NCBI GenBank assembly: GCA_016712535.1
Contig: JADJQW010000004.1
Location: 372,001-436,000 of the forward strand
DNA from: Flavobacteriales bacterium
Lineage (GTDB): Bacteria; Bacteroidota; Bacteroidia; Flavobacteriales_F; PHOS-HE28
Length of the DNA stretch: 64,000 nucleotides
Direction: 5' to 3'
How positions within the stretch are numbered: the stretch's first letter is position 1; every line of letters starts with the position of its first letter. The position numbers and the translations under genes are program-made. Below, piece after piece: positions 42,499 through 51,244 of the stretch. Below the pieces are notes generated by a model. That model did not search any database, was not told the DNA's origin, and saw nothing but the letters and a program-made list of their open reading frames with translations.

Positions 42499-42649
42499 GC
42501 TTGCTAAGGACTACGCTCGAACCGTTGCTACGTTGGAGTGTTTTATTAGGGCTGTTGGAAGGCAGCGTGGGATGATTCCTTGTTGCTGATTCGCCGCCTT
42601 ACCTATTCTGACCAGCCTCCATGTAGGACTCTCGGCCCGGAATCACCAG
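42499..42649. other. Intergenic stretch at the right edge of the low-GC cassette
   Basis: 151 bp without coding potential. AT-rich in the middle (GTTTTATTAGG near 42540) and returning to high GC by 42600. No third copy of the dispersed repeat and no clear terminator. Confidence 0.45.
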
Positions 42650-43165
42650 TCAGCGCGCCATCACGGTTTTCACCACGCCCAAAGCAGTCTTCACACGTGC
42701 ATTCCGATTTCCGCTGATGATCGTGTAGGGCTTCTCCAGCCAGTCGAGCAGGGCCTTGTATTTCTCGAACAGCCGGTCGCGGTCGTGCGGGTTCTCGCGC
42801 TGTGGATCCGGCTCCCAAGGGATATCGGGCTTGCATAGCAGCCAGTGGTCGTACTGGCGCTTCTCGCTCTGCTCCAGGATCCAGGGGTGGCAGCGGCCGA
42901 ACTTCTCCTCACTCCAGATGCGGATGGTGATCAGGTCCGTGTCGCACACCATGAGACCCTTGGATTGACTGCTGATCATCGCTTCGTTGCTGGCCTGTGC
43001 GCGGGCGATCTCCAACAGGTCAGCCTCCTCGTACGGCCTGTCCAGTCCATCGATGTACTCCCTGGCTGCTTCGCTCACGTACCAGGCACGCGCGCGCAGC
43101 ATCAGCTCTTGGGCGAGCGTGCTCTTGCCGCTGCTCTCGGGTCCTACGATGGCGATCTTGGTCAT
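42650..43165 (-). CDS. NadR/AAA_28-like ATPase (possible ribosylnicotinamide kinase)
   Basis: 171 residues. P-loop GPESSGKST (8-16), the form typical of the kinase domain of NadR; VSEAAREYID, VCDTDLITIRIWSE and RDRLFEKYKALLD also fit that family. NadR kinases phosphorylate nicotinamide riboside for NAD salvage; here the adenylyltransferase domain is absent, so substrate specificity is uncertain. It is divergent from the T9SS gene at 43257 and shares its promoter region. Confidence 0.8.
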   Translation of the reverse strand: MTKIAIVGPESSGKSTLAQELMLRARAWYVSEAAREYIDGLDRPYEEADLLEIARAQASNEAMISSQSKGLMVCDTDLITIRIWSEEKFGRCHPWILEQSEKRQYDHWLLCKPDIPWEPDPQRENPHDRDRLFEKYKALLDWLEKPYTIISGNRNARVKTALGVVKTVMAR

Positions 43166-43178
43166 GGCGTTTGGTCAC

Positions 43179-43193
43179 GCGAAGTAACTTTCC
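43179..43193. promoter_or_regulatory. Bidirectional overlapping -7 elements
   Basis: GCGAAGTAACTTTCC reads TAACTTTCC forward and GTTACTTCGC in reverse; the two -7-like boxes overlap in the central GTAAC. The reverse box is 13 nt from ATG 43165; the forward one is 63 nt from ATG 43257. Confidence 0.4.
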
Positions 43194-43256
43194 ATCACCC
43201 CTCGGGCAGCGCCCGTGCTGCGGCGGCTGTCAATGGGGTCAACGAAAGCCAGTCAC

Positions 43257-45089
43257 ATGAAGAACGCCTTTACCCTGTTTCTCTGTTTCGCAGTGTGCCA
43301 GGCCGCCAGCGCCGCGCTGCCGCCCTTTGCCTCGGCACCATTGAATGAGCACCTCCGCGAGGTGAATGCGCAGTGGGTAAAGCAGGACCCCGCTCCAGAT
43401 GGAGGATTTGCAACCGCGGCCTTCGCGCATGAATCGGAGCGTATCCAGCGGCACCTCGTGATGGTTCGCGAGCGATTGCTGTTGCGGAGCACGATCAGCC
43501 TAACGGATGGTCAACGTGCCAATCGCGCGCATCTGCTCAAACGTTTAGCGGCATATGCAGAAGGCCGGCGCTTCCCGCAGAACCTGGTGATGGCGAAGCG
43601 CAATCCGGTCTTCATCGATCCGTTCAGCACCGCATGCGCCGTCGGCTGGCTCATGATCGAGAGCGGCCACAGCGACCTGGCAAAGGCCATTAGCGCCGGC
43701 TTCAATCTGGGCTATGTGCACGAGATCATCGCGGATCCGCGATTCGCGACGCCTGTTGCCGAATGGGCAAGCGCGCACGGCTTCACGGCCGACGAGCTCG
43801 CTTGGATACAACCGGGCTATCCGCCGTCATTGCCATGGCAGCCCTTTGGCGGCGGGGCGAATGGCGACGTCACAGTGCTGGAGAACCTGGCGAATGGCCA
43901 CTTGCTGGTTGCAGGCGCGTTCACCGATGCCGGCGGAACCGCTGCGAACCACGTTGCGGTATGGAATGGGACCACCTTCGTTGCACTAGGCAATGGCCTT
44001 CAGGGCACCGTGAATTGCGCAGTGGAGTTCGAGGGCGACATCTATATCGGTGGAGCCATGCTGAATGGGTCCAACGATCTTGCGCGTTGGGATGGCGCGA
44101 GTTGGACGTTCCAGACGGTATTCGATGGCAAGTATCCGGTGGTGACCGCTCTGCACGTGCATAGCGGCGAGTTGCACGCAGCAGGCACCATTTCCGGATT
44201 CGCCGGGAGCACGGACCATGTGGCGCGATTGGAAAGCGGGCTATGGCAGCCGGTAGGAAGCGCGTTGAATGGCACCGTGCACGCGCTCGATACGCACGCC
44301 GGCCGCTTGGTAGCAGCTGGGGCGTTCACGGGCTTCGCTTATGACCCGCTTCCTTCCTTATCGCACGTGGCAGAACTGGAGGGCAATGAATGGAGCCAGC
44401 TCGCCGACGGACTGAACGCTACCGTGCGCGACCTGCTCAGCGTGGATGGCGTCCTGCATGCCGCGGGTGACCTGTTCGTGAACATAGCGCCTGTCTTCGG
44501 GATGGCGCGTGTGGCCGCAGGGGCCCCTTCATGGGAACAGATGATGCCGAGCCTTACGAACTACATGTTCCCGACCTTGGGAGTCCAGCGCATCGAGCGC
44601 ATCGTGCATCACGAGGGGAGCATCTACTTCGTGGGCGAATTCGGGATCTCGAGCAGCATGATGCTGTTCGGATACAACGTGGGCCGGTGGGATGGGGTTG
44701 ATGCGGTGGCTGAGCTCGCCGTGCCTGAGGCCGCCGTGCATGCAGCGGTTGTGCATGATGGGGAACTCGTGATCGGCGGCGCCTTCACCAATTGGCTGCC
44801 TCATCTGGCTGTGCTTGGTCTGAGCACCGGCATTCCTTCAGCGGGAGCGGGTCAAGCGATCCTCGCATCGCCGAACCCCGCGCGGGAGCATGTGCGGATC
44901 AGCGGATTGCCGGGCGTCGGCAAAGCACCTGTTGGCATCATCGATGCGGCAGGTCGTGAGCATCCCGTCGAGGCCACGCACATGGATGATGCGGTCGTGC
45001 TGAGTACCGCGGCGCTCGCTTCCGGCGCGTACACCGTCCGGATCATGACCGCCCAAGGACCTGCGACCGCGCGGTTCGTGAAGCAGTGA
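43257..45089 (+). CDS. T9SS type A sorting-domain protein with kelch/propeller-like repeats
   Basis: 610 residues from ATG 43257; signal peptide FTLFLCFAVCQAASA. The N-terminal ~190 residues are helical. From about 200 repeats such as LARWDGASWTFQTVFDG and VGRWDGVDAVAEL with intervening LHAAGTISGF / LVAAGAFTGF / LHAAGDLFVN patterns suggest a beta-propeller. T9SS sorting domain at the end (ASPNPAREHVRI ... SGAYTVRI). Followed by a strong terminator. Confidence 0.82.
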   Translation: MKNAFTLFLCFAVCQAASAALPPFASAPLNEHLREVNAQWVKQDPAPDGGFATAAFAHESERIQRHLVMVRERLLLRSTISLTDGQRANRAHLLKRLAAYAEGRRFPQNLVMAKRNPVFIDPFSTACAVGWLMIESGHSDLAKAISAGFNLGYVHEIIADPRFATPVAEWASAHGFTADELAWIQPGYPPSLPWQPFGGGANGDVTVLENLANGHLLVAGAFTDAGGTAANHVAVWNGTTFVALGNGLQGTVNCAVEFEGDIYIGGAMLNGSNDLARWDGASWTFQTVFDGKYPVVTALHVHSGELHAAGTISGFAGSTDHVARLESGLWQPVGSALNGTVHALDTHAGRLVAAGAFTGFAYDPLPSLSHVAELEGNEWSQLADGLNATVRDLLSVDGVLHAAGDLFVNIAPVFGMARVAAGAPSWEQMMPSLTNYMFPTLGVQRIERIVHHEGSIYFVGEFGISSSMMLFGYNVGRWDGVDAVAELAVPEAAVHAAVVHDGELVIGGAFTNWLPHLAVLGLSTGIPSAGAGQAILASPNPAREHVRISGLPGVGKAPVGIIDAAGREHPVEATHMDDAVVLSTAALASGAYTVRIMTAQGPATARFVKQ

Positions 45090-45104
45090 TCGATTGGTTG
45101 TCAG

Positions 45105-45141
45105 GTGCGGAGGCGGCGCATTTCGCCGCCTCCGCACTTTT
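45105..45141 (+). terminator. Rho-independent terminator
   Basis: Perfect 14-bp stem GTGCGGAGGCGGCG / CGCCGCCTCCGCAC, loop CATTT, followed by TTTT. It terminates the T9SS gene ending at 45089. Confidence 0.9.
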
Positions 45142-45169
45142 CCGGCCGTAGGGTGTTGCTTTGCGGCAC

Positions 45170-45871
45170 ATGGAGCGCTGGTACTACCTCGGCTTGGATC
45201 TCTTCAGCATCGCGTTCCCGTTGGCCGCCAGCTTCGAGCCGCGCATCGCCTATTGGCGCAAGTGGCGCGGCCTGTTCACCGGGATCGGTGTGATGATGGT
45301 CGTTTTCGTGGCATGGGATGCGGCCTTCACCGCGCATGGCGTTTGGGGCTTCAGCGACCGGTACACGCTCGGCGTGCGTTTCCTGGGCTTGCCGATCGAG
45401 GAATGGCTCTTCTTCGTGTGCGTGCCCTATGCCTGCGTGTACCTGTATGAGGTGATGCGCTATGCCTTGCGCAAGGATGTCCTCGGCCGCATCGCCGGCC
45501 CGCTGGCCATTGTGATGGCGATCGCGCTGTTGATCATCGGTCTGCTGAACCTTGATCGGTTCTACACGGCCATCACCTTCATCAGCGCTGCTGCCATGCT
45601 CGCGCTCCATGCGCTGGTGCTGCGCAGCGCCTACTTGGGCCGCTTCTTCATCGGCTATGCGTTGAGCCTTGTCCCGTTCTTCCTGGTGAATGGCGTCCTG
45701 ACAGGGTGGCTATTGCCGGAACCCATCGTATGGTACGATGATGCCGAGAATCTCGGGATTCGCCTCGGCACCATTCCTGTGGAGGACAGCGTCTATCTGC
45801 TGTTCTTCCTTCTGCTCACGATCACCTTTCATGAACGCGCGCTCAAGCGTGCGCATGGTGATCGGGCGTGA
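45170..45871 (+). CDS. Lycopene cyclase domain protein (fused CrtYc/CrtYd type)
   Basis: 233 residues from ATG 45170, with six to seven transmembrane helices. The duplicated cyclase motif appears twice: LPIEEWLFFVCVPYACVYLY (about 78) and IPVEDSVYLLFFLLLTI (about 202), as expected when the two halves of the heterodimeric carotenoid cyclase are fused. It would cyclise lycopene to beta-carotene in the inner membrane. No other carotenoid genes (crtB, crtI, crtZ) occur in the window. Confidence 0.88.
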   Translation: MERWYYLGLDLFSIAFPLAASFEPRIAYWRKWRGLFTGIGVMMVVFVAWDAAFTAHGVWGFSDRYTLGVRFLGLPIEEWLFFVCVPYACVYLYEVMRYALRKDVLGRIAGPLAIVMAIALLIIGLLNLDRFYTAITFISAAAMLALHALVLRSAYLGRFFIGYALSLVPFFLVNGVLTGWLLPEPIVWYDDAENLGIRLGTIPVEDSVYLLFFLLLTITFHERALKRAHGDRA

Positions 45872-45874
45872 CCG

Positions 45875-47470
45875 TCAATTGAGCACATAGCGAGGCTCCT
45901 GCTCGGCATGGCGCTCACGGAACCAGCAGCTGATGCCGATGCGGAAGGCATGCTGCCAATCCGGCGACCCAGCCTCACGTGTTCGCGCCCTCGAGATCCA
46001 ACTGGCCTCGATGCGCGTTGCGCTGGCCGGGTCGATGAGCCAGCCCGCGCGCAACTCGCCCTGGAACAGGGTGTACTCAAGCGCTTCGCCGATGCGGTAA
46101 TTGTAGTTGCGGTAACCGTAGTTCGGCAGGTTCGGCCGGTCGCTCTCGGGTCGGAAGATGTTGTTGCCCCAGCTCTCGGTGGAATCACTGCCTAGCCAGG
46201 CCATGCTGCCCCGCAACGCATAGAGCATGCGCCCGCGCGACCATTCGATATGCCCTAGCGCTTCCTGGAAGTTCGAGCCGTAGGGATGGGCCAACGGCTG
46301 GCCGAAGTGCGCATAGTTCTGCCGCGTATCGCTGTGCGTGTACATGAAAGGACGCACCATGTTCCATTCGCCGCGCAGCGTGAGGCCATCCACCTTGAAG
46401 GCATTCCGTGCGACCACCCCCGCCTGCAGGGCCTGCTTGTTCGCGTACCAACCGTCGCCGGCACGCACTTCGCGCAAGAGGAACTCATCCAGCATCACTT
46501 GCGCATAGAACAGCGTGAAATGGCCGGCTTTCACGCTTGCGGAGAAGCCCAGCAGCGCATTGTCCGGAGACCCCTGCGCGAATTCCACAGGCCGGTAGAA
46601 GATGATGGGATTGAGGTAATTCACGTCAAAGCCGCGCGGGTACAGGCTGTCACCCTGGCTCCAGACGATGGCCTCGAAGAGCGCGAGGTTGATGCGGCGC
46701 GATGCGTTCACGCTGAGGTAGTGCATGCTCGCGTACTTCCGCTGGAAGCGCGACGGATCGCCCTGCGCGCCCCGTATGTCGTTCATCATCGTGAACAGGT
46801 TCACGTACTTGGCGCGCCATACCGAGGTGGTGATGCGCAGGTAGGGGTAGGCGCTGGCCTCATCGCTGAGGAAGAGCGAGCGGTGCCCTTCGCCGATGAA
46901 GTGCTTGCCGCGGCCGAGGGTGAAGTTGAAGTACTTGCCGGGGTCCCAGCTTGCATAGGCGTTCCAATCGCCATGGGTGAATGCGTTGCCTTCCTGAGTC
47001 GCGTAGCCTTCGCCGGCGCTCATCTGCGTGGCGCGCGCGAGGCTGTCCATGTAGCGCGGGTAGCGTTCGTTCCAAAGCTGTCCGCTCGCATGAAGCGTGA
47101 GGCGCTTCCCGATGTCGCCTTCGATCCAGGCACCGCCTCCGATGCGATGGGTGGCCACTTGCGCGGAATCCATGCCCATTCCGCCTTGCAGGTCGAATAA
47201 GGGGCCCCAACGGAATCGGCGGCCGTTCCGAGCGCCGGCCCATCGGTCCAGCGCAGGCATTGCGGCGTGCGGGCGCAACGTGTCCTTGGCATCGATGGCA
47301 CGGAGGTCCTTTATGCGGTACGGCCGGATGCCGGTATGCACATCGGATTTCCAACGGCCCAGCTCCGCAGCGAATGGCCGCTCCACCTCACGGCTAACGG
47401 GCATCCAGCCTGCTTGCGCAGTGCATGCGCATGCGAGCAGCATCGCTTGAGCCGCGGCGCTCCATCTCAT
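45875..47470 (-). CDS. Wzi-like outer-membrane beta-barrel protein (1)
   Basis: 531 residues from ATG 47470, overlapping the upstream gene's stop by ATGA. Signal peptide ending CTAQAG. It contains the hallmark LGRGKHFIGEGHRSLFLSDEAS, which matches the conserved region of the capsule-assembly Wzi family; many aromatic-terminated amphipathic strands follow, and the C-terminus (GISCWFRERHAEQEP) is strand-like. Wzi-like proteins help attach or assemble surface polysaccharide at the outer membrane. Last gene of the polysaccharide cluster. Confidence 0.7.
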   Translation of the reverse strand: MRWSAAAQAMLLACACTAQAGWMPVSREVERPFAAELGRWKSDVHTGIRPYRIKDLRAIDAKDTLRPHAAMPALDRWAGARNGRRFRWGPLFDLQGGMGMDSAQVATHRIGGGAWIEGDIGKRLTLHASGQLWNERYPRYMDSLARATQMSAGEGYATQEGNAFTHGDWNAYASWDPGKYFNFTLGRGKHFIGEGHRSLFLSDEASAYPYLRITTSVWRAKYVNLFTMMNDIRGAQGDPSRFQRKYASMHYLSVNASRRINLALFEAIVWSQGDSLYPRGFDVNYLNPIIFYRPVEFAQGSPDNALLGFSASVKAGHFTLFYAQVMLDEFLLREVRAGDGWYANKQALQAGVVARNAFKVDGLTLRGEWNMVRPFMYTHSDTRQNYAHFGQPLAHPYGSNFQEALGHIEWSRGRMLYALRGSMAWLGSDSTESWGNNIFRPESDRPNLPNYGYRNYNYRIGEALEYTLFQGELRAGWLIDPASATRIEASWISRARTREAGSPDWQHAFRIGISCWFRERHAEQEPRYVLN

Positions 47471-48582
47471 CCCTTGTTCGACTTGGGCCATGCGAAGGGC
47501 AGAAGCGCCAGCGCCAGCGCGGTGACGCCGAGCACCATCAGGCCGATGTTCGGGTGCCACTTCCGCGTCACCAAGCTGAGGGCGATGATTGCCAAGGCGT
47601 ACAGGTATATGGAGAACGTGGTGCCGCGATGTCCCAAGCCGAGAGCGAGCAGCCGGTGGTGGATGTGGTTGCGGTCCGCAGCGAAAGGCGAGTTCCCCCG
47701 CGCCATGCGGACCACGAAGACACGCAAGGTGTCGACCAGCGGGTAGGCGAGCACGCTCATGGCGAAGATGGGTGTAGGCAATTGCTGCAGCTTCAAAGGC
47801 AGCTTGGCGGTATCGTGGTCCACCACCTTCATGGCCAATACGGCCAGGATGGCACCGATGATCAACGAGCCGCTATCACCCATGAAGACACGGGCCGGGT
47901 GCATGTTGAAGACCAGGAAGGCAGCCAGCGCACCGGCGAGCACGAAGGCCAGGAGCGCCAAGGCCACATCACCGGCGAGGTAGAGCCAGGTGCCGTAGGC
48001 GAGCGCGGCGATGAGCCCCACGCCGCCCGCGAGGCCGTCAACGCCATCGATCAGGTTCATGGCGTTCACCACCACCACGTACACGAAGAAGGAGAATGCG
48101 ATGCTCACCGAAGGAGGGAGCTCATAGAAGCCCAGCACCCCATGCATATCGCTGATTCGGATCCCGGCCATGACCACCAGGATGTAACCGACGATCATGT
48201 GGCCGAATAGCTTCTTCACGGGTGAGAAGCCGATGATGTCATCCTTCACTCCGATGAAGAAGAGCAGGACCATGGCCGCGATCACGTGCTTGAAATCGCC
48301 GTAGGCGGCCCCCATCAGCCGATAGAGCTCGCGATAGCCCGCATCGGTTGTATCCAAGGCCTCTCCGCGCGGGAACCAGAGGGCGTAACTGAAGATGATG
48401 GCGGCGAAGATGATGATGCCGCCGATGGTGGGCACGCTGCGTTGATGAAGCTTGCGGTTCTCGCCGGGCTCGTCGACCAAGTGCTTCATGCGCGCCACCT
48501 TGATCAGTGAGGGCATGGTGAGCAGGACCACCGTGAATGCGGTGAGCGCGCTGAAGAGCAGGATTTGCTGGTGGGGGTTCAC
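47467..48582 (-). CDS. WecA/MraY-like glycosyl-1-phosphate transferase
   Basis: 371 residues, about ten transmembrane helices. Cytoplasmic-loop motifs: GVKDDIIG, NAMNLIDGVDGLAGG, HPARVFMGDSGSL and the sugar-recognition HIHHRLL. These place it in the polyprenyl-phosphate N-acetylhexosamine-1-phosphate transferase family (WecA/TagO branch rather than MraY). It would start lipid-linked glycan synthesis at the inner membrane. It sits between two Wzi-like genes, 7 bp after the first. Confidence 0.92.
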   Translation of the reverse strand: MNPHQQILLFSALTAFTVVLLTMPSLIKVARMKHLVDEPGENRKLHQRSVPTIGGIIIFAAIIFSYALWFPRGEALDTTDAGYRELYRLMGAAYGDFKHVIAAMVLLFFIGVKDDIIGFSPVKKLFGHMIVGYILVVMAGIRISDMHGVLGFYELPPSVSIAFSFFVYVVVVNAMNLIDGVDGLAGGVGLIAALAYGTWLYLAGDVALALLAFVLAGALAAFLVFNMHPARVFMGDSGSLIIGAILAVLAMKVVDHDTAKLPLKLQQLPTPIFAMSVLAYPLVDTLRVFVVRMARGNSPFAADRNHIHHRLLALGLGHRGTTFSIYLYALAIIALSLVTRKWHPNIGLMVLGVTALALALLPFAWPKSNKG

Positions 48583-48589
48583 GCGGTCG

Positions 48590-50155
48590 TCAAAGGTCGT
48601 AATAGCGGTTGAAGAGGAAGGTGCGCAGCCCTACGTACCAGTAGCTGCTCTGCACGATGTCGGCAGCGCTGGGGAGGTCGCGGCGCATGATTCCGCCCAT
48701 CAGCCGCGCATTGGTGTTGGGGTTCACGAGCCATTGCAGGCTGGCGTCGATCCAAGTCATGCTGAACAGGCGCGATTCGCCTTCGGTTGGGCTGCCGATG
48801 TCGGGCTTGTCCAGGTCGGTGCCCAGGTTCAGCGAGTCCGCAGGGTCGCGCTTCCAGGTGCTCAAGTTCACCTGGCCGCGCAGCATCCAGCGCCTGTAAT
48901 TCATTTCCACGATGCCCACCGCTTCGCCGTATGCGGTGCCCAACGGATTGGCCAATGGCTGACCGGCATGCATGTATGCTTCCCTGCGCCGCTCGCCCAT
49001 GTACATGAAGGGCGAGGCGGTGTTGTATTCGGCTTGCAGGTGGAGCCCTCGCACGCCCACATCGAAGGCGCGTGCACCAGCCTGCCACGCATAGCGGCCG
49101 GGGCCATCGGTGGCGAATTGCCCGTACGCATATGCGCGGTCGGTTATCTTCAGGCGCAAGTCGGTGCCGACAAGGCAATTCGCTGCGCCGGAGAATCCCT
49201 TGGCCGCGGTGTTCAGGCCGATGACCGGATTGATCGCGAGCGGGTCCATCGGTTCCACTCGATTGGTGATGCTGCGGAAGAGCGTGGCCTCGAATAGGCC
49301 GAGTTGCACGCGCCCCAGATCGATGGAGAGGTGGTGGAAGGTGCCGCGCATCCAGTGGAATAGGTTCTCGCTGCTGGCGCCTCCTGCAAGGCGGTCATCT
49401 TCGGTGACGCCATGCATGAGCTTGGAGTACCACCAGGTATACTGCCAGCGCTTGTTGCGGCTGAGCAGGCTGAACTTCAGGAAGGGCGAGTTGATGGCGT
49501 TGTCGCTGAGCAGCACGCTGCGGTAACCGTGGCCGACGAAGTGCTTGCCGTGGCCGGCCTGCACATTGAGCCATGTGCTGGGGCTATAGCTGAGCACGCC
49601 TTGGCTCCAGCCGTAATCGAATCGGTTGCCATCCACCAGTTTCACGCGGCCCTGCCCGGGCAGCACGAGCGTTTCCAGTGTCTTGCGGTAGAGGTATTGC
49701 GGCACGCGCCCCAGGTTCTCGTGGAACATGGTGTAGAAGGAGACCTTCGGCCCAAGGTCACCGCGAACCAGGAAGCCCCGCGTATTGAAATAGTACTGGT
49801 TGGTATCGGCATAGGCGGAGGCATCGCCCTCATCAGCTCCGTACTCGAGGGAAAGGATGGGATCGACACTCAGCAGCGCATCCCCTTCACGCACGGTGAG
49901 CAAACGGTCGCGGAAGAGCTTGGTGGTGAGCACGTAATAGTAGCGCGTGCTGTCCTTCCGGAAGCCCTGCACGTTGGTGAGGTCGGCCCGGCTCTCGATC
50001 ATCGGCTTCAGGCCGCTGTGGATGCGCGCCCCCTTCTTCGCTGCATTGCGCTCCAGGTCGATGGAGAAATCGCGCTGCAAGGGCACATCGTTCTGCTGGG
50101 CGCGGAGCAGGGTGCCGTGCACAAGCATGAAGAGGAAGAGGCAGCGGCGGCTCAT
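48590..50155 (-). CDS. Wzi-like outer-membrane beta-barrel protein (2)
   Basis: 521 residues from ATG 50155; signal peptide RCLFLFMLVHGTLLRAQ. Conserved block VQAGHGKHFVGHGYRSVLLSDNA parallels the one in the gene at 45875-47470, and both share a MYxGERRREAYMHAGQPLANPLG-like region, so they are diverged paralogues. A -7 element (TACTTTCGG, 50169-50161) ends 5 nt before the ATG, predicting a near-leaderless mRNA and separate transcription from fcl. Confidence 0.7.
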   Translation of the reverse strand: MSRRCLFLFMLVHGTLLRAQQNDVPLQRDFSIDLERNAAKKGARIHSGLKPMIESRADLTNVQGFRKDSTRYYYVLTTKLFRDRLLTVREGDALLSVDPILSLEYGADEGDASAYADTNQYYFNTRGFLVRGDLGPKVSFYTMFHENLGRVPQYLYRKTLETLVLPGQGRVKLVDGNRFDYGWSQGVLSYSPSTWLNVQAGHGKHFVGHGYRSVLLSDNAINSPFLKFSLLSRNKRWQYTWWYSKLMHGVTEDDRLAGGASSENLFHWMRGTFHHLSIDLGRVQLGLFEATLFRSITNRVEPMDPLAINPVIGLNTAAKGFSGAANCLVGTDLRLKITDRAYAYGQFATDGPGRYAWQAGARAFDVGVRGLHLQAEYNTASPFMYMGERRREAYMHAGQPLANPLGTAYGEAVGIVEMNYRRWMLRGQVNLSTWKRDPADSLNLGTDLDKPDIGSPTEGESRLFSMTWIDASLQWLVNPNTNARLMGGIMRRDLPSAADIVQSSYWYVGLRTFLFNRYYDL

Positions 50156-50231
50156 GGCCGCCGAAAGTAGCGATGTGCCCGGAGCGCGGTAGCAACACGC
50201 TCCTGCAGCGGCAAGGAGCCTCAGGTCCCCG

Positions 50232-51179
50232 CTATCCCGCCTGCGTCCTCGCCAGCTCGCTCTTCGCGAACTCCGCGTAAACCGCCGTGATTCCTTCGCG
50301 CAAGCCGATGCGGTGCTTCCAGCCCAGGTTGTGCAGGCGGGAGACATCCATGAGCTTGCGGGGCGTGCCATCGGGCTTCTCGGTGTTCCACTTCAGTTCG
50401 CCGGCGTAGCCCACGATGCCCTTGATCATTTCCGCGAGTTCCTTGATCGTCAGGTCGACCCCGGTACCGATGTTCACGAACATCTCTTCGTCGTAGTTCT
50501 GCATGAGGAAGAAGCATGCGTCGGCGAGGTCGTCGACGTGCAGGAATTCACGCATCGGCGAACCGGTCCCCCAGACCTCGACGCTGGGTGCGCCGTTCAC
50601 CTTGGCCGTATGGAACTTTCGGATCAGCGCGGGCAGCACATGGCTGTTGTTGAGGTCGTAATTGTCGTTGGGCCCATAGAGGTTGGTGGGCATGGCGCTG
50701 ATGAAGTTGCAGCCGTACTGGCGGCGGTAGCTCTCAGCCAGCTTGATGCCCGCGATCTTGGCGATGGCGTAGGGCTCGTTGGTCTGCTCGAGGAAGCCGC
50801 TCAGCAGGCTCTCCTCCTTCAGCGGCTGCGGGGCCATCTTCGGATAGATGCACGAGGAGCCCAGGAAGAGCAGCTTCTTCACCCCGTTCTCGTAGGCCGA
50901 ATGGATGACGTTGCTCTCCATCATCAGGTTCTCGTACAGGAACTGCGCGCGATAGACGTTATTGGCGTGGATGCCGCCCACCTTCGCCGCGGCGAGCACC
51001 ACATGGTCGGGCTTCTCCTGCGCGAAGAAGTCGCGCACGGCCTGCTGCTCCTTCAGGTCGAGCTCCTTGCTGGTGCGCACCACGATGTTGCTGAAGCCAT
51101 CCTTCTGCAGGCGGCGCACGATGGCCGAGCCCACCATGCCGCGGTGGCCAGCCACGTAGATCTTGTCTTGCTTGTTCAT
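50232..51179 (-). CDS. fcl: GDP-L-fucose synthase
   Basis: 315 residues from ATG 51179. NADP-binding IYVAGHRGMVGSAIVRRL, the SDR catalytic YAIAK (Tyr and Lys) and the preceding SSCIYP serine are present; MPTNLYGPNDNY is family-typical. It converts GDP-4-keto-6-deoxymannose (made by the Gmd enzyme encoded just upstream) to GDP-L-fucose for surface glycans. Cytoplasmic. Confidence 0.95.
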   Translation of the reverse strand: MNKQDKIYVAGHRGMVGSAIVRRLQKDGFSNIVVRTSKELDLKEQQAVRDFFAQEKPDHVVLAAAKVGGIHANNVYRAQFLYENLMMESNVIHSAYENGVKKLLFLGSSCIYPKMAPQPLKEESLLSGFLEQTNEPYAIAKIAGIKLAESYRRQYGCNFISAMPTNLYGPNDNYDLNNSHVLPALIRKFHTAKVNGAPSVEVWGTGSPMREFLHVDDLADACFFLMQNYDEEMFVNIGTGVDLTIKELAEMIKGIVGYAGELKWNTEKPDGTPRKLMDVSRLHNLGWKHRIGLREGITAVYAEFAKSELARTQAG

Positions 51180-51244
51180 GATCGCATTCAAAGGTGAAGT
51201 CCACCCAATGGTTCGACGCTGCATGGAGCAGGAATGATCTCCGA

